NCBI RefSeq assembly: GCF_005863245.1
Contig: NZ_VBUT01000006.1
Location: 248,001 to 312,000, forward strand
Origin: Nocardia cyriacigeorgica
GTDB taxonomy: Bacteria > Actinomycetota > Actinomycetes > Mycobacteriales > Mycobacteriaceae
Reading direction: 5' to 3'
DNA: 64,000 nucleotides
This document shows, in pieces, positions 8,851 to 16,719 of this stretch; within the stretch, counting starts at the first letter, position 1; each line of letters begins with the position of its first letter. A model generated the notes under the pieces. It made no database searches. It saw nothing but the letters and a program-made list of their open reading frames with translations, and was not told where the DNA came from. The position numbers and the translations under genes were made by a program.

Positions 8851-10119
8851 TCAGTCGGGTAGCAGCGGCACCGACAGGCCTTCGCCGCGGCCGAGGAGCG
8901 CGGCCCGGGTGACGGCGCCGGAGCCGAAACGGCGGCGCAGATCGTCGAGGGCGGCGTCCAGGGGTGCGGTCGGGCGTGCCTCGAAAGGCAACGTCAGCTG
9001 CACGGCATCGGCGTCCTCCAGATTGGTCAGTGCCAGCCCGATCAGGGTGATGCCGCGCTCCTGGATCAGCGGCAGGGCGGCGGTGAACAGGATGCGCGCG
9101 GCATTGCGGATGGTTTCGGTGTCGTCGGTCGCCTCGGCCAGGGTGTGCGAGCGGGTGGCGCGAGTGAAATCGTCGAAACGCAAGCGCAGCACCACCGTTC
9201 GCGACACCCGGCGTGCACCGCGCAGGCGACGGCCCAGCCGGTCGACGAGACCGTAGAGATAGGCGGCGAGTTCCTCGGGCGGGCGTGGGCGGCGGCCGAG
9301 AGCGCGCTGGGCGCCGATCGAGCGACGGCGTTTGCCGGTCTCCACCCGGCGCGGATCGCGGGCCCACGACAGGGCGTACAGATGCCGGGCGGCGGCGGGG
9401 CCGAGCATCGACCGCAGGCCCGATTCGCCGAGTTCGGCGAGCTGCCCGACGCGGGTGATCCCGTGCTGATGCAGCGTCGCCGCGGTGACCACGCCGACGC
9501 CCCACAACCGCTCGACGGGCAACGGATGCAGGAATTCCAGTTCCCGATCGGGTTCCACCAAGCGCAGGCCATCGGGTTTGGCGACGGCGCTGGCCACCTT
9601 CGCCAGGAATTTGGTGCGGGCGATGCCCACCGAGATCGGCAACCCGGCCTCGGCGCGAACGCGGGCACGCAGCCGCTCGGCGATACCCTGCGGCGGCCCG
9701 GCGATGCGGCGCAGACCCGCCACGTCCAGGAAGGCCTCATCGATGGAAATGCCTTCCACCACGGGCGTGGTGTCGCGGAAGATCTCGAAGACCGCCTTGC
9801 TGGCCTCGGCGTAGGCCGACATTCGTGGCGGCACCACCACCGCGTGCGGGCACAGCCGCAGGGCCTGGCCGCAGTTCATCGGCGTCCGCACGCCCAGCGC
9901 CTTGGCTTCGTAGCTGGCGGCCAGCACGACGCCGCCGCCGACGAGCACCGGTCTGCCCCGCAGTGTGGGATCGTCGCGTTGTTCGACCGAGGCGTAGAAC
10001 GAGTCCAGATCGGCATGCAGGATCGAGGCGTCCGTGCGCGCGGTGATCCGCGGACGGCGCGAGCTCGCCGGCTCGGCCGCCCGGCCTGAGACGGCGGGCG
10101 CGGGGTCGGACACGAACAT
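8851..10119 (-). CDS. dinB: Y-family DNA polymerase IV (translesion)
   Basis: This is an error-prone Y-family polymerase that copies across damaged bases. The 422-residue protein has catalytic carboxylates in HADLDSFYASVEQ (Asp37) and SIDEAFLD (Asp127/Glu128), a thumb with helix-hairpin-helix (about 200-245), a little-finger domain (about 300-400) and a beta-clamp-binding QLTLPF motif at 374-379. The start is unusual: ATG 10119 lies inside a LexA-type palindrome, and GTG at 10113 is an alternative. This implies SOS control and possibly a leaderless transcript. Confidence 0.93.
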   Translation of the reverse strand: MFVSDPAPAVSGRAAEPASSRRPRITARTDASILHADLDSFYASVEQRDDPTLRGRPVLVGGGVVLAASYEAKALGVRTPMNCGQALRLCPHAVVVPPRMSAYAEASKAVFEIFRDTTPVVEGISIDEAFLDVAGLRRIAGPPQGIAERLRARVRAEAGLPISVGIARTKFLAKVASAVAKPDGLRLVEPDRELEFLHPLPVERLWGVGVVTAATLHQHGITRVGQLAELGESGLRSMLGPAAARHLYALSWARDPRRVETGKRRRSIGAQRALGRRPRPPEELAAYLYGLVDRLGRRLRGARRVSRTVVLRLRFDDFTRATRSHTLAEATDDTETIRNAARILFTAALPLIQERGITLIGLALTNLEDADAVQLTLPFEARPTAPLDAALDDLRRRFGSGAVTRAALLGRGEGLSVPLLPD

Positions 10120-10126
10120 ATGTTCG
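10113..10126. promoter_or_regulatory. LexA/SOS box overlapping the dinB start codon
   Basis: CGAACATATGTTCG is a perfect 14-base palindrome that fits the Gram-positive/mycobacterial LexA consensus CGAAC-N4-GTTCG. It covers the dinB ATG (complement of 10117-10119) and lies about 93 bases upstream of the divergent blaI start. LexA bound here would block dinB transcription. Confidence 0.8.
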
Positions 10127-10218
10127 CATGAGGGTCCGACATGTTTCGCTGCCCATGGTTTGCCGATCTACGGTTCGGGTACGTAGCAATGGTGGCCGGC
10201 GAGTACGCTGAGCGCACG

Positions 10219-10638
10219 ATGAGACGGATGCGGGCCAGTGATGAGGGAGTCGGCACGGTGCGTGGGTTCGGTGATCTCGAAGCGGTGATCATGGATCGGA
10301 TCTGGGATCGGGACACCGAGACGACCAGCGTCCGCGACATTTACGAGGAGTTGTGCGCCTCCCGCGATATCGCGTACACGACGGTCATGTCGACGATGGA
10401 CAATCTGCATCGCAAGGGCTGGCTGGCCAGGGAGCGCGCGGGCAAGGCCTACCGCTACTGGCCGACGCTCACCCGGGAAGAACACAGTGCCCGGCTCATG
10501 CTCGAGGCGCTGGGCTCGGGCGGGCGCTCCGATCTGGTGCTCAGCCATTTCGTCGACCGGATCAGCGACGAGGAGTCCGCGGGCCTGCGTGCCGCGCTGC
10601 GACGGCTGACCGCGCGCAAATCCCCTGGACCGGCGTGA
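10219..10638 (+). CDS. BlaI/MecI/CopY-family transcriptional repressor
   Basis: The 139-residue protein has a winged helix (DIYEELCASRDIAYTTVMSTMDNLHRKGWLAR split over about residues 30-62) followed by the dimerisation helices typical of BlaI-type repressors, with YRYWPTLTREEHSA in between. Its stop codon overlaps the GTG of the M56 protease gene, giving the classical repressor-protease pair: the protease senses a signal at the membrane and the repressor is then cleaved or released. ATG 10219 gives usual family length; an in-frame upstream ATG at 10141 would extend into the promoter. A weak dyad CTACG/CGTAG (10168-10186) could be its own operator. Confidence 0.9.
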   Translation: MRRMRASDEGVGTVRGFGDLEAVIMDRIWDRDTETTSVRDIYEELCASRDIAYTTVMSTMDNLHRKGWLARERAGKAYRYWPTLTREEHSARLMLEALGSGGRSDLVLSHFVDRISDEESAGLRAALRRLTARKSPGPA

Positions 10639-11582
10639 CCCTCGCGACGACGCTGCTGTTGTACGGCGCGGGGGTGGCCGTCGCCGGTCCGCCGGTACTG
10701 CGCCGGCTCACCCGGACCGGAACAGCGCCGCGCCTCGGTGTGCTGGCGTGGGTGGTGACCGTGGCGAGCGCGCTGGCCGCCTGGACGGCGGCGGCCGCCG
10801 TGTTCGTGATCGAACACGCCACCGTGTGGCGGCACTCCGACGAGGCCATCCGCGCCTGTTACGCGGTGTTCGGCATGCCCGTGCATCCCTACGACCACCC
10901 GGCCGGGCGCCTGGTCACCTTCGCGCTCGCGATTCTGGTGGCCGTCGCGGCCGGGGCGCTGGGATGGCGGAGCCTGCGGACGCTGGTGCGGATGCGCCGC
11001 CGGACCCGCGCACACGCCAGGGCGGTACGCATGGTCGGACGGCGCATGCCTGGACTTCCCGCCGTTGTGCTGGACGCGCCGCAACCGCAGGCCTACGCCG
11101 TGCCCGGGCGACCCGACACCATCGTGGTCACCACCGGTGCGCTGGCCGCACTCACCGACGATCAGCTCGCCGCCGTGCTGGCGCACGAACGCGCCCACCT
11201 GTCCGGCAGGCATGGCGTGTTGAGCGCCGCGCTCACCGGGATCGCCGCGATGGCGCCGCGGCTCGGGGTGCTGCGGCACGGTTCGGCGGAGGTCGGCCGG
11301 TTGCTGGAGATGTGTGCCGACGACGCGGCAGCCCGCGAACACGGCCGCGAGCCGCTGTTGGGCGGGCTGCTCGCCATCGTCGACGCGGACACGCGAACCC
11401 CGGCGGGCGCGCTGGGCGCCGCGGGCACGGCTGTGCTGGCGCGGGCACAGCGACTGGCGGCGCCTGCGGGTGCGGTGCGCCGGGCGACCACCAGGACCGC
11501 GTTGCTCGGCGTCATTCTGACGACCGTCGGGGGTTTGGTGACCGCCGCCGCTTGTGTGCTGTTCTGCGTGAGTGTGTTCTGA
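10635..11582 (+). CDS. M56-family membrane zinc metalloprotease (BlaR1-like, no sensor domain)
   Basis: The 315-residue protein has hydrophobic helices at about 3-18, 35-60, 92-112 and 287-313, and the zinc motif HERAH at 184-188 (AAVLAHERAHLSGRH). The glutamate ECAD-like partner is visible in LEMCADDAAA. It lacks any C-terminal penicillin-binding sensor domain, so the inducing signal need not be a beta-lactam. GTG 10635 overlaps the blaI stop (GTGA), indicating coupled translation. Probable role: regulated proteolysis controlling the adjacent BlaI repressor. Confidence 0.9.
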   Translation: MTLATTLLLYGAGVAVAGPPVLRRLTRTGTAPRLGVLAWVVTVASALAAWTAAAAVFVIEHATVWRHSDEAIRACYAVFGMPVHPYDHPAGRLVTFALAILVAVAAGALGWRSLRTLVRMRRRTRAHARAVRMVGRRMPGLPAVVLDAPQPQAYAVPGRPDTIVVTTGALAALTDDQLAAVLAHERAHLSGRHGVLSAALTGIAAMAPRLGVLRHGSAEVGRLLEMCADDAAAREHGREPLLGGLLAIVDADTRTPAGALGAAGTAVLARAQRLAAPAGAVRRATTRTALLGVILTTVGGLVTAAACVLFCVSVF

Positions 11583-12023
11583 GCGTCGGCGACCCACGGC
11601 GTGCGTACATAGACCGCGACGGGAGTGGTAGGGCATCCGGCTGGGCTCACGCAAGGTTGTCGTGGCGCCGGAGGCAGGACTCGCACATGTCCGAGTCCGG
11701 CGACCTCGGTGAGTTGGTACGCCAGTACGCGCGCGGTCCCGGGGGCTCGGCCGCCCGGCCCCGGTGACCGGGAAGGTACGCCAGTACGCGCGTGGTTCCG
11801 GGAATTCCGTCCGGCGCACTGGTGTGAAAGGCTGCGCTGGCCTCGGCCTCGGCGTCGGCTGCCGCACTGCGGCGCGGGACGGCGAGTTGCGTTCATCCGG
11901 CTCCGCGCCCACGCGATGGCATTCACCTGTGGTGGCCGCAGGGCACGGCGAATTGTCGGTGCCGGCGATTAGGGTCGGACGATGCCGGACAGGGAGCCGG
12001 GCAGCAGGAGAAGGGGATGTGCG
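11583..12023. other. Gene-poor stretch with an imperfect 28-base direct repeat
   Basis: No family-recognisable gene lies here. Two copies of a 28-base element (11716-11743 and 11775-11802, differing at two positions) begin GGTACGCCAGTACGCGCG; each contains GTAC-N4-GTAC. Both copies can be read as VRQYARG inside short frames (a 26-codon ORF 11687-11767 behind a GGAGG, then a GTG at 11764 overlapping its TGA), but coding is unproven. The repeat could equally be a pair of protein-binding sites downstream of the blaI-M56 unit. Confidence 0.5.
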
Positions 12024-13133
12024 ATGCGGGTGAGTTGGGACCAGGTCTTCGCCTGGCGGCTGCGGCGCCAATACGTGCGGCCCCGCACGGCGGTGGACGC
12101 GGTCGAGATCGCGGCGCGGCTGTGCGGCTTGCAAGCGCAGGTGGCGTCCTCGGCCGAACTCGCGGCGGCGCTGCGCACCAGCACCCCCGAATCCGGGGCT
12201 GTCGCACGGGCTCTCGCAGACGGTGAGCTGATCAAGACCTGGGCGATGCGCGGCACGCTGCACGCCATGACCTCCGAGACCGCCGCCGCCTGCCTCACCC
12301 TGCTCGCCGCCGCGCGGACCTGGGAGAAACCGTCCTGGCAGCGCACCTTCGGGGCCACGCCCGCGCAGGTGGCGGCGCTCGCGGACAAGGTCGGCGAGCT
12401 GCTCGAAACCCAGATTCTCACCCGCGAGGAATTGGTCGAACAGATCGCCGCCGATCCGGCCTTCGCCGTGCACGCGACCGAACTGCGTTCGGGCTGGGGC
12501 GCGTTGCTCAAACCGCTGGCCTGGCAAGGGGTGCTCTGTCACGGCCCGGCGCGCGGCACCAAGGTGAGTTTCACCAGTCCGGCCTCGCTGCCCGGCTGGC
12601 GGCCGGTGACCGACGTCGACGCGGCCGCTCGCACCGCGGTCACCGCCTACCTCGGCGCCTACGGCCCCGCCACCCCCGAAGCGTTCGACGCCTGGCTCAG
12701 CCGGGGCGCGCACCGCAAGACCAGGGTGCGCGGCTGGTTCGCCGAGCTGGGGGAGGAGCTCACCGAGGTCGACGTCGAAGGCAGGCGCGCCTACGTCCTG
12801 ACCGCACACGCAGAGGAACTCGCCGCCACCGAACCCGACGATTCGGTGCAGCTGCTCGGCGCGTTCGACCAATACGTGCTCGGACCCGGCACCGGCGATC
12901 AGGAACTACTTCCGGCGCAGCATCGCGCGAAGGTGAGCCGGACCGCCGGCTGGATCGCGCCGATCGTGGTCGCGCGCGGGCGGATCACGGGCACCTGGGA
13001 ACTCACCGATGACGACGAGGTCGCCGTCGCCATGTTCGACGGCGCGCGCGTTCCCCGCGCCCAACTCGCCGACGCGCTGGCCCATCTGGCCGAGGCCACC
13101 GGACGCGGTCGCCTCACCCTCCGGGCAGCCTAA
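12024..13133 (+). CDS. Winged-helix AlkZ/YcaQ-like protein (HTH_42 family)
   Basis: The 369-residue protein belongs to the tandem winged-helix family that includes the DNA glycosylases AlkZ and YcaQ. It shows the N-terminal GLQAQ segment (about 36-40), matching the catalytic Q-x-Q motif of AlkZ-type glycosylases, and the conserved MRGTLHAM segment (about 75-82). Related actinobacterial proteins excise bulky or crosslinked alkylated bases, often protecting a producer from its own toxin. No biosynthetic cluster is adjacent, so a general repair role is as likely. ATG 12024 follows GGAGAAGGGG; an in-frame upstream ATG at 11982 is possible. Confidence 0.78.
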   Translation: MRVSWDQVFAWRLRRQYVRPRTAVDAVEIAARLCGLQAQVASSAELAAALRTSTPESGAVARALADGELIKTWAMRGTLHAMTSETAAACLTLLAAARTWEKPSWQRTFGATPAQVAALADKVGELLETQILTREELVEQIAADPAFAVHATELRSGWGALLKPLAWQGVLCHGPARGTKVSFTSPASLPGWRPVTDVDAAARTAVTAYLGAYGPATPEAFDAWLSRGAHRKTRVRGWFAELGEELTEVDVEGRRAYVLTAHAEELAATEPDDSVQLLGAFDQYVLGPGTGDQELLPAQHRAKVSRTAGWIAPIVVARGRITGTWELTDDDEVAVAMFDGARVPRAQLADALAHLAEATGRGRLTLRAA

Positions 13134-13363
13134 CCGACCGCGCGCGTCGAGAGGCCGACGCCGGTGTCGCTGCGGCCGGGCGACCGTCTCGGCCGGCGTC
13201 CACGTGGTGGTGGCTGATTCGGCGATCTGCCTGGCCAATTCGACACCGATCGGGCCGGCGGAATGGTCGTCGGCGTCGCAGGGCGCTCGCGGGACGATCC
13301 GACGCCGACCGACCCGGCAACGGCGTGGTGACTCGGATCGACCACGCCGCGCCCCGGAGCCGA

Positions 13364-14113
13364 TCAGCCCCGCGCGCGTTCCTCGACCAGATCCGCGAGT
13401 CCGTCCAGTATGCGTTGCAATCCGAACCCGAAATGATCGAAATCCTGGTCGAAGGCGTTCTCCTCGAGACCGGCCATGGTCGGATACCGTCCGCTGTTCA
13501 TCGCCCGCTCGAGCATCGGTAGCTGCGCCTGCCAGAATTCGGCGTCGGTCATCCCGGTGGTGCGCAGCGCCTCCTGCTGGAAGACCTCCGCGCGGGCGGC
13601 GCCGACGACGAAGTTGTCGATCATGACGATCACCGAGATCAGCTCCACATCGGTCAATCCCATCGGCTTGATCGCCGACAGCACGACCTCCATGCTCTCC
13701 ACGGCGCCGGGCCCCATGATCGGCCGTGCCTGGTTGACGTAGAGCAACCACGGATGGCGGCGATACAACGCCAGCGTCCCCCGGGCGACCTGCTCGAGCG
13801 CGGCCCGCCACCCGTCTGTGGCTGTCACGTCGTGATCGGGACGCTGCACCCGGTCGAGCATGAGATCGAGCAGCTCGGCCTTGCCCGGCAGATAGCGATA
13901 CAGCGTCATGGTGCCGGTGCCCAATTCGGTGGCGACGCGTCGCATGGTCACCGCCTCGAGTCCCTCGGTGTCGGCGACCTGGATGGCGGCCTCGACGATC
14001 CGGTCCAGCGTCAGCCCCGGCTTGGGGCCTCGACTCGGCCGGGGACCGGTGTCCCACAGCAGTTCGAGCGTGCGGTTGATATCGCCGCTGCCGCTGGTCT
14101 CGGTGCTCGCCAT
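13364..14113 (-). CDS. TetR-family repressor of the adjacent ABC exporter
   Basis: The 249-residue protein has the TetR helix-turn-helix (about 35-80; RIVEAAIQVADTEGLEAV then TMRRVATELGTGTMTLYRYL) and a long ligand-binding C-terminal domain of the TetR_C_1 kind. It is divergent from a two-gene drug-type ABC exporter, and the shared 114-base region carries a large perfect palindrome, so it most likely represses the exporter and itself until a drug-like ligand binds. The start is ATG 14113; the much longer open frame upstream runs antisense through the exporter gene and is spurious. Confidence 0.92.
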   Translation of the reverse strand: MASTETSGSGDINRTLELLWDTGPRPSRGPKPGLTLDRIVEAAIQVADTEGLEAVTMRRVATELGTGTMTLYRYLPGKAELLDLMLDRVQRPDHDVTATDGWRAALEQVARGTLALYRRHPWLLYVNQARPIMGPGAVESMEVVLSAIKPMGLTDVELISVIVMIDNFVVGAARAEVFQQEALRTTGMTDAEFWQAQLPMLERAMNSGRYPTMAGLEENAFDQDFDHFGFGLQRILDGLADLVEERARG

Positions 14114-14153
14114 GATCGTCACCCTATCGCCCGGCTCAGGCCCCGGAAAAATT

Positions 14154-14197
14154 AACTGGGTACATCGTACCCGTAATAGGGTACGATGTACCCAGTT
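14154..14197. promoter_or_regulatory. Double-palindrome TetR operator between TetR gene and ABC exporter
   Basis: AACTGGGTACATCGTACCC at 14154-14172 is repeated as an exact reverse complement at 14179-14197, separated by GTAATA. Each 19-base arm itself contains a dyad (GGGTAC-N3-GTACCC), so the 44 bases hold two 15-base operator-like sites in mirror orientation. The position between divergent regulator and exporter genes fits cooperative binding of two TetR dimers. The AT-rich centre could include a -10 element. Confidence 0.85.
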
Positions 14198-14227
14198 CTG
14201 GTTCGTTCCATGGGTACGGAGGGTTTT

Positions 14228-15190
14228 GTGAGCGAATACGCCGTGGTGGCCGAGGGTTTGAGAAAGAGATACGGGGACAAGCACGCACTCGACGGGTTCG
14301 ATCTGACGGTGCGTCGCGGCACCGTGCACGGCCTGCTCGGACCCAACGGTGCGGGCAAGACCACCGCCGTGCGCATCCTGTCGACGCTGATCCGGCTCGA
14401 CGGCGGCCGGGCCACGGTGGCCGGGCTGGATGTCGCGCGCCAACCGCGCGAAGTGCGGTCCCGGATCGGGTTGACCGGGCAGTACGCCGCCGTGGACGAA
14501 GTGCTGACAGGCCGGCAGAACCTGGAGATGTTCGGCAGGCTGTTCCATCTGGGCGGTCGCCGCGCCCGCAGCCGAGCGACCGAACTGCTCGAGCGCTTCG
14601 ATCTGGTCGACGCGGCCGATCGCGGTGTCGGCAAATACAGCGGCGGCATGCGGCGCAGGCTCGACCTGGCCGCGTCGATGATCCTCGCGCCGGATGTGCT
14701 GTTCCTCGACGAACCCACCACCGGTCTCGACCCGCGCAGCCGCGGTGAGGTGTGGGAGTCGGTGCGCGCGCTCGTCGCCGACGGGACGACCGTGCTGCTG
14801 ACCACCCAGTACCTGGAGGAGGCCGATAAGCTCGCCTCCCGCATCACCGTGATCGATGCCGGGCGCGCCATCGCCGACGACACTCCGGACGGGTTGAAGA
14901 ACACCGTCGGCGCCGACCTCATCGAGGTGGTGGCCGCCGATATCGCGGATCTGCCCGCCGTCGCGAAGGTGGTGGCCAGGGTGTGTGTCGGCGAACCGGA
15001 TGTCGACGACGCCGAGCGCCGGGTGCACGCACCCGTCACCGATCGGGTCGCCGCACTCACCGAGGTGGCGCGCACGCTCCAGGATCAGGGAATCACGGTG
15101 GAGGACATCGGATTACGCCGGCCCAGCCTCGATGATGTGTTCCTGCAACTGACCGGCCATCGGGCCGCGACCGAGGAGGTGGCGGCGTGA
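14228..15190 (+). CDS. ABC transporter ATP-binding protein, DrrA-like
   Basis: The 320-residue ATPase has Walker A GPNGAGKTT (about 38-46), signature SGGMRRRLDLAASM, Walker B VLFLDEPTTGLD and the H-loop region replaced by a glutamine (TTQYLEEADKLA), as in daunorubicin-resistance DrrA proteins. A C-terminal accessory domain (about 230-310) matches the DrrA family. It powers the next gene's permease to export a hydrophobic compound. GTG 14228 is chosen because GGAGG lies just upstream; an ATG at 14210 lacks a ribosome site. Confidence 0.93.
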   Translation: MSEYAVVAEGLRKRYGDKHALDGFDLTVRRGTVHGLLGPNGAGKTTAVRILSTLIRLDGGRATVAGLDVARQPREVRSRIGLTGQYAAVDEVLTGRQNLEMFGRLFHLGGRRARSRATELLERFDLVDAADRGVGKYSGGMRRRLDLAASMILAPDVLFLDEPTTGLDPRSRGEVWESVRALVADGTTVLLTTQYLEEADKLASRITVIDAGRAIADDTPDGLKNTVGADLIEVVAADIADLPAVAKVVARVCVGEPDVDDAERRVHAPVTDRVAALTEVARTLQDQGITVEDIGLRRPSLDDVFLQLTGHRAATEEVAA

Positions 15191-16014
15191 CCGCGACAGC
15201 TGATCTCGCGCCCTTGCGCGCTCGCTCCCGCGGCTACTGGGTGGTGGCCGACTGCTGGAACGTGGTGCGCCGCGGGCTCACCCACTATCAGCGTCAGCCG
15301 GTGAATATCGCCTGGCAGCTGGGCTTTCCGATCCTGTCGGTGCTGTTGTACGGGTATGTGTTCGGTTCGGCGATGACGGTGCCGGGCGGCGGCGACTACC
15401 GCACCTTCCTGATGCCCGGCATGTTCGCCATGACGATGGCCTTCGGCTTCATCAATACCGCGACGGTGATGGTCTACGACGCCACCAACGGCGTGATCGA
15501 CCGCTTCCGGTCGATGCCCATGTCGCCGTCGGCGGTGGTGTCCGGGCGTGGTGTCACCGATCTGCTGGTGGCCTGCGCCGAGCTGACCATCCTGATGCTC
15601 ACCGCCCTGGTCATCGGCTGGCGGCCCGAGGGTGGCATCCTCGGCGTCATCGCGGCCTTCATGCTGCTGCTGTGGCTGCGGTTCGCGCTGATCTGGGTCG
15701 GGGTGTGGCTGGGGCTGCTGGTGCCGAACCCGGAGGCCGCGGGTGGGCTGTTCGCGGTCGCCTTCCCGCTGACGATGATCTCCTCGATCTTCGTCGCACC
15801 GCAGCTGATGCCGGACTGGCTCGGCGTCATCGCGGCCTGGAACCCGATCTCCTCCACCGTGGCGGCCAGCCGGGAGCTGTTCGGTACCCCGGTAGGTGCG
15901 GGCGATTCCTGGATCGAGCAGCATGCGGTGCTGATGGCCGTGGTGTGGCCGATCCTCATCACCGCGGTCTTCCTGCCGCTCGCGGTGCGCCGGTTCCAGC
16001 GACTCAGCCGCTGA
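15187..16014 (+). CDS. ABC-2 type transporter permease, DrrB-like
   Basis: The 275-residue membrane protein has six predicted helices (about 40-60, 78-100, 120-145, 150-172, 180-205, 245-265) and the ABC-2 features GFPILSVLLYGYVFG and DRFRSMPMSPSAVV. GTG 15187 overlaps the ATPase stop (GTGA), so pump subunits are made together. Together with the TetR gene this is a self-contained, inducible efflux unit. The substrate is unknown. Confidence 0.93.
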   Translation: MTATADLAPLRARSRGYWVVADCWNVVRRGLTHYQRQPVNIAWQLGFPILSVLLYGYVFGSAMTVPGGGDYRTFLMPGMFAMTMAFGFINTATVMVYDATNGVIDRFRSMPMSPSAVVSGRGVTDLLVACAELTILMLTALVIGWRPEGGILGVIAAFMLLLWLRFALIWVGVWLGLLVPNPEAAGGLFAVAFPLTMISSIFVAPQLMPDWLGVIAAWNPISSTVAASRELFGTPVGAGDSWIEQHAVLMAVVWPILITAVFLPLAVRRFQRLSR

Positions 16015-16064
16015 ACCGCCCTACCGGCCCGGTGGCGTCGGCGCCGGGCCGATAGGCTGCGACG

Positions 16065-16469
16065 ATGACCGACGGGCTGGCGACCGAACTCATCGACACG
16101 GTGGCGTGGGTGCGCATCGAGGACGGCAAGATCCTGTGTGCGCGCCCGCGCGGCAAGGATGTCTTCTACATCCCCGGCGGCAAGCGGGAGCACGGCGAAT
16201 CCGATCTGCAAACGCTGGTGCGGGAGATCGAAGAGGAGCTGACGGTCGCCCTGCTGCCCGAGACCGCCGCGCATGTCGGGGTGTACGAGGCCGCCGACGG
16301 CGCCTTCTCGGTGCGGATGAGCTGCTACACCGCCGACTACCGCGGCACACTCACCGCGAGCAGTGAGATCGAGGCGCTCGCCTGGTTCGGCTACGGCGAT
16401 CGCGCACTGGTACCGCCGGTGGATCAGCTGCTGTTCGACGAACTCGCCGCCGCCGGGCTGTTGCGCTGA
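16065..16469 (+). CDS. Nudix hydrolase
   Basis: The 134-residue protein has a Nudix box at about residues 43-65 (GGKREHGESDLQTLVREIEE in part), with the metal-binding REIEEEL core; the last position of the canonical box departs slightly (ELTV for xGU). Family members hydrolyse nucleoside diphosphates linked to another group; the substrate cannot be read from sequence. The preceding strand pattern (WVRIEDGKILCARPRGKDVFYIPGG) is typical. It is on the same strand as the exporter but 50 bases away, so it may be separate. Confidence 0.9.
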   Translation: MTDGLATELIDTVAWVRIEDGKILCARPRGKDVFYIPGGKREHGESDLQTLVREIEEELTVALLPETAAHVGVYEAADGAFSVRMSCYTADYRGTLTASSEIEALAWFGYGDRALVPPVDQLLFDELAAAGLLR

Positions 16470-16518
16470 CCGGCGCGGTCGATCGCACACGCCACCGCCG
16501 CGCTGACCTGGGGTCTGC

Positions 16519-16719
16519 TCAGCAGAGCGGTGCCTTCGAGCCCACCAGTTCACCGCGGAAGAAGCACACGATCAGCTGGACGAAGTCGCGCGCATAGGTC
16601 GCCGAACCGGAATCGGCGGAGCCGGTGGGCGCGGCAGTCGCAGCGGGAGCGGCCATACCCGCGCCGGTGACGAGGGCGGTGGAGACGAGAACTGCGGCGC
16701 AAGCTCGGGTGACGACCAT
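16519..16719 (-). CDS. Small secreted protein
   Basis: The 66-residue product starts MVVTRACAAVLVSTALVTG and has a typical Sec signal peptide with cleavage likely near ATAAP (about residue 30). The mature part is only about 36 residues with two cysteines (VQLIVCFFRGEL and the C-terminal APLC), which could form a disulfide outside the cell. No family was recognised. ATG 16719 gives the signal peptide; the longer open frame upstream is rejected. Convergent with the Nudix gene. Confidence 0.6.
   Translation of the reverse strand: MVVTRACAAVLVSTALVTGAGMAAPAATAAPTGSADSGSATYARDFVQLIVCFFRGELVGSKAPLC

Noticed and set aside
11764..12033. 89-codon frame following the direct repeat
   Set aside because: Composition is not protein-like beyond the repeated VRQYARG, and it runs into the AlkZ-like gene in another frame.
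10455..12872. Very long minus-strand open frame of 805 codons
   Set aside because: It runs antisense through the blaI, M56 and AlkZ-like genes, which have clear motifs; long spurious frames are expected at high GC.
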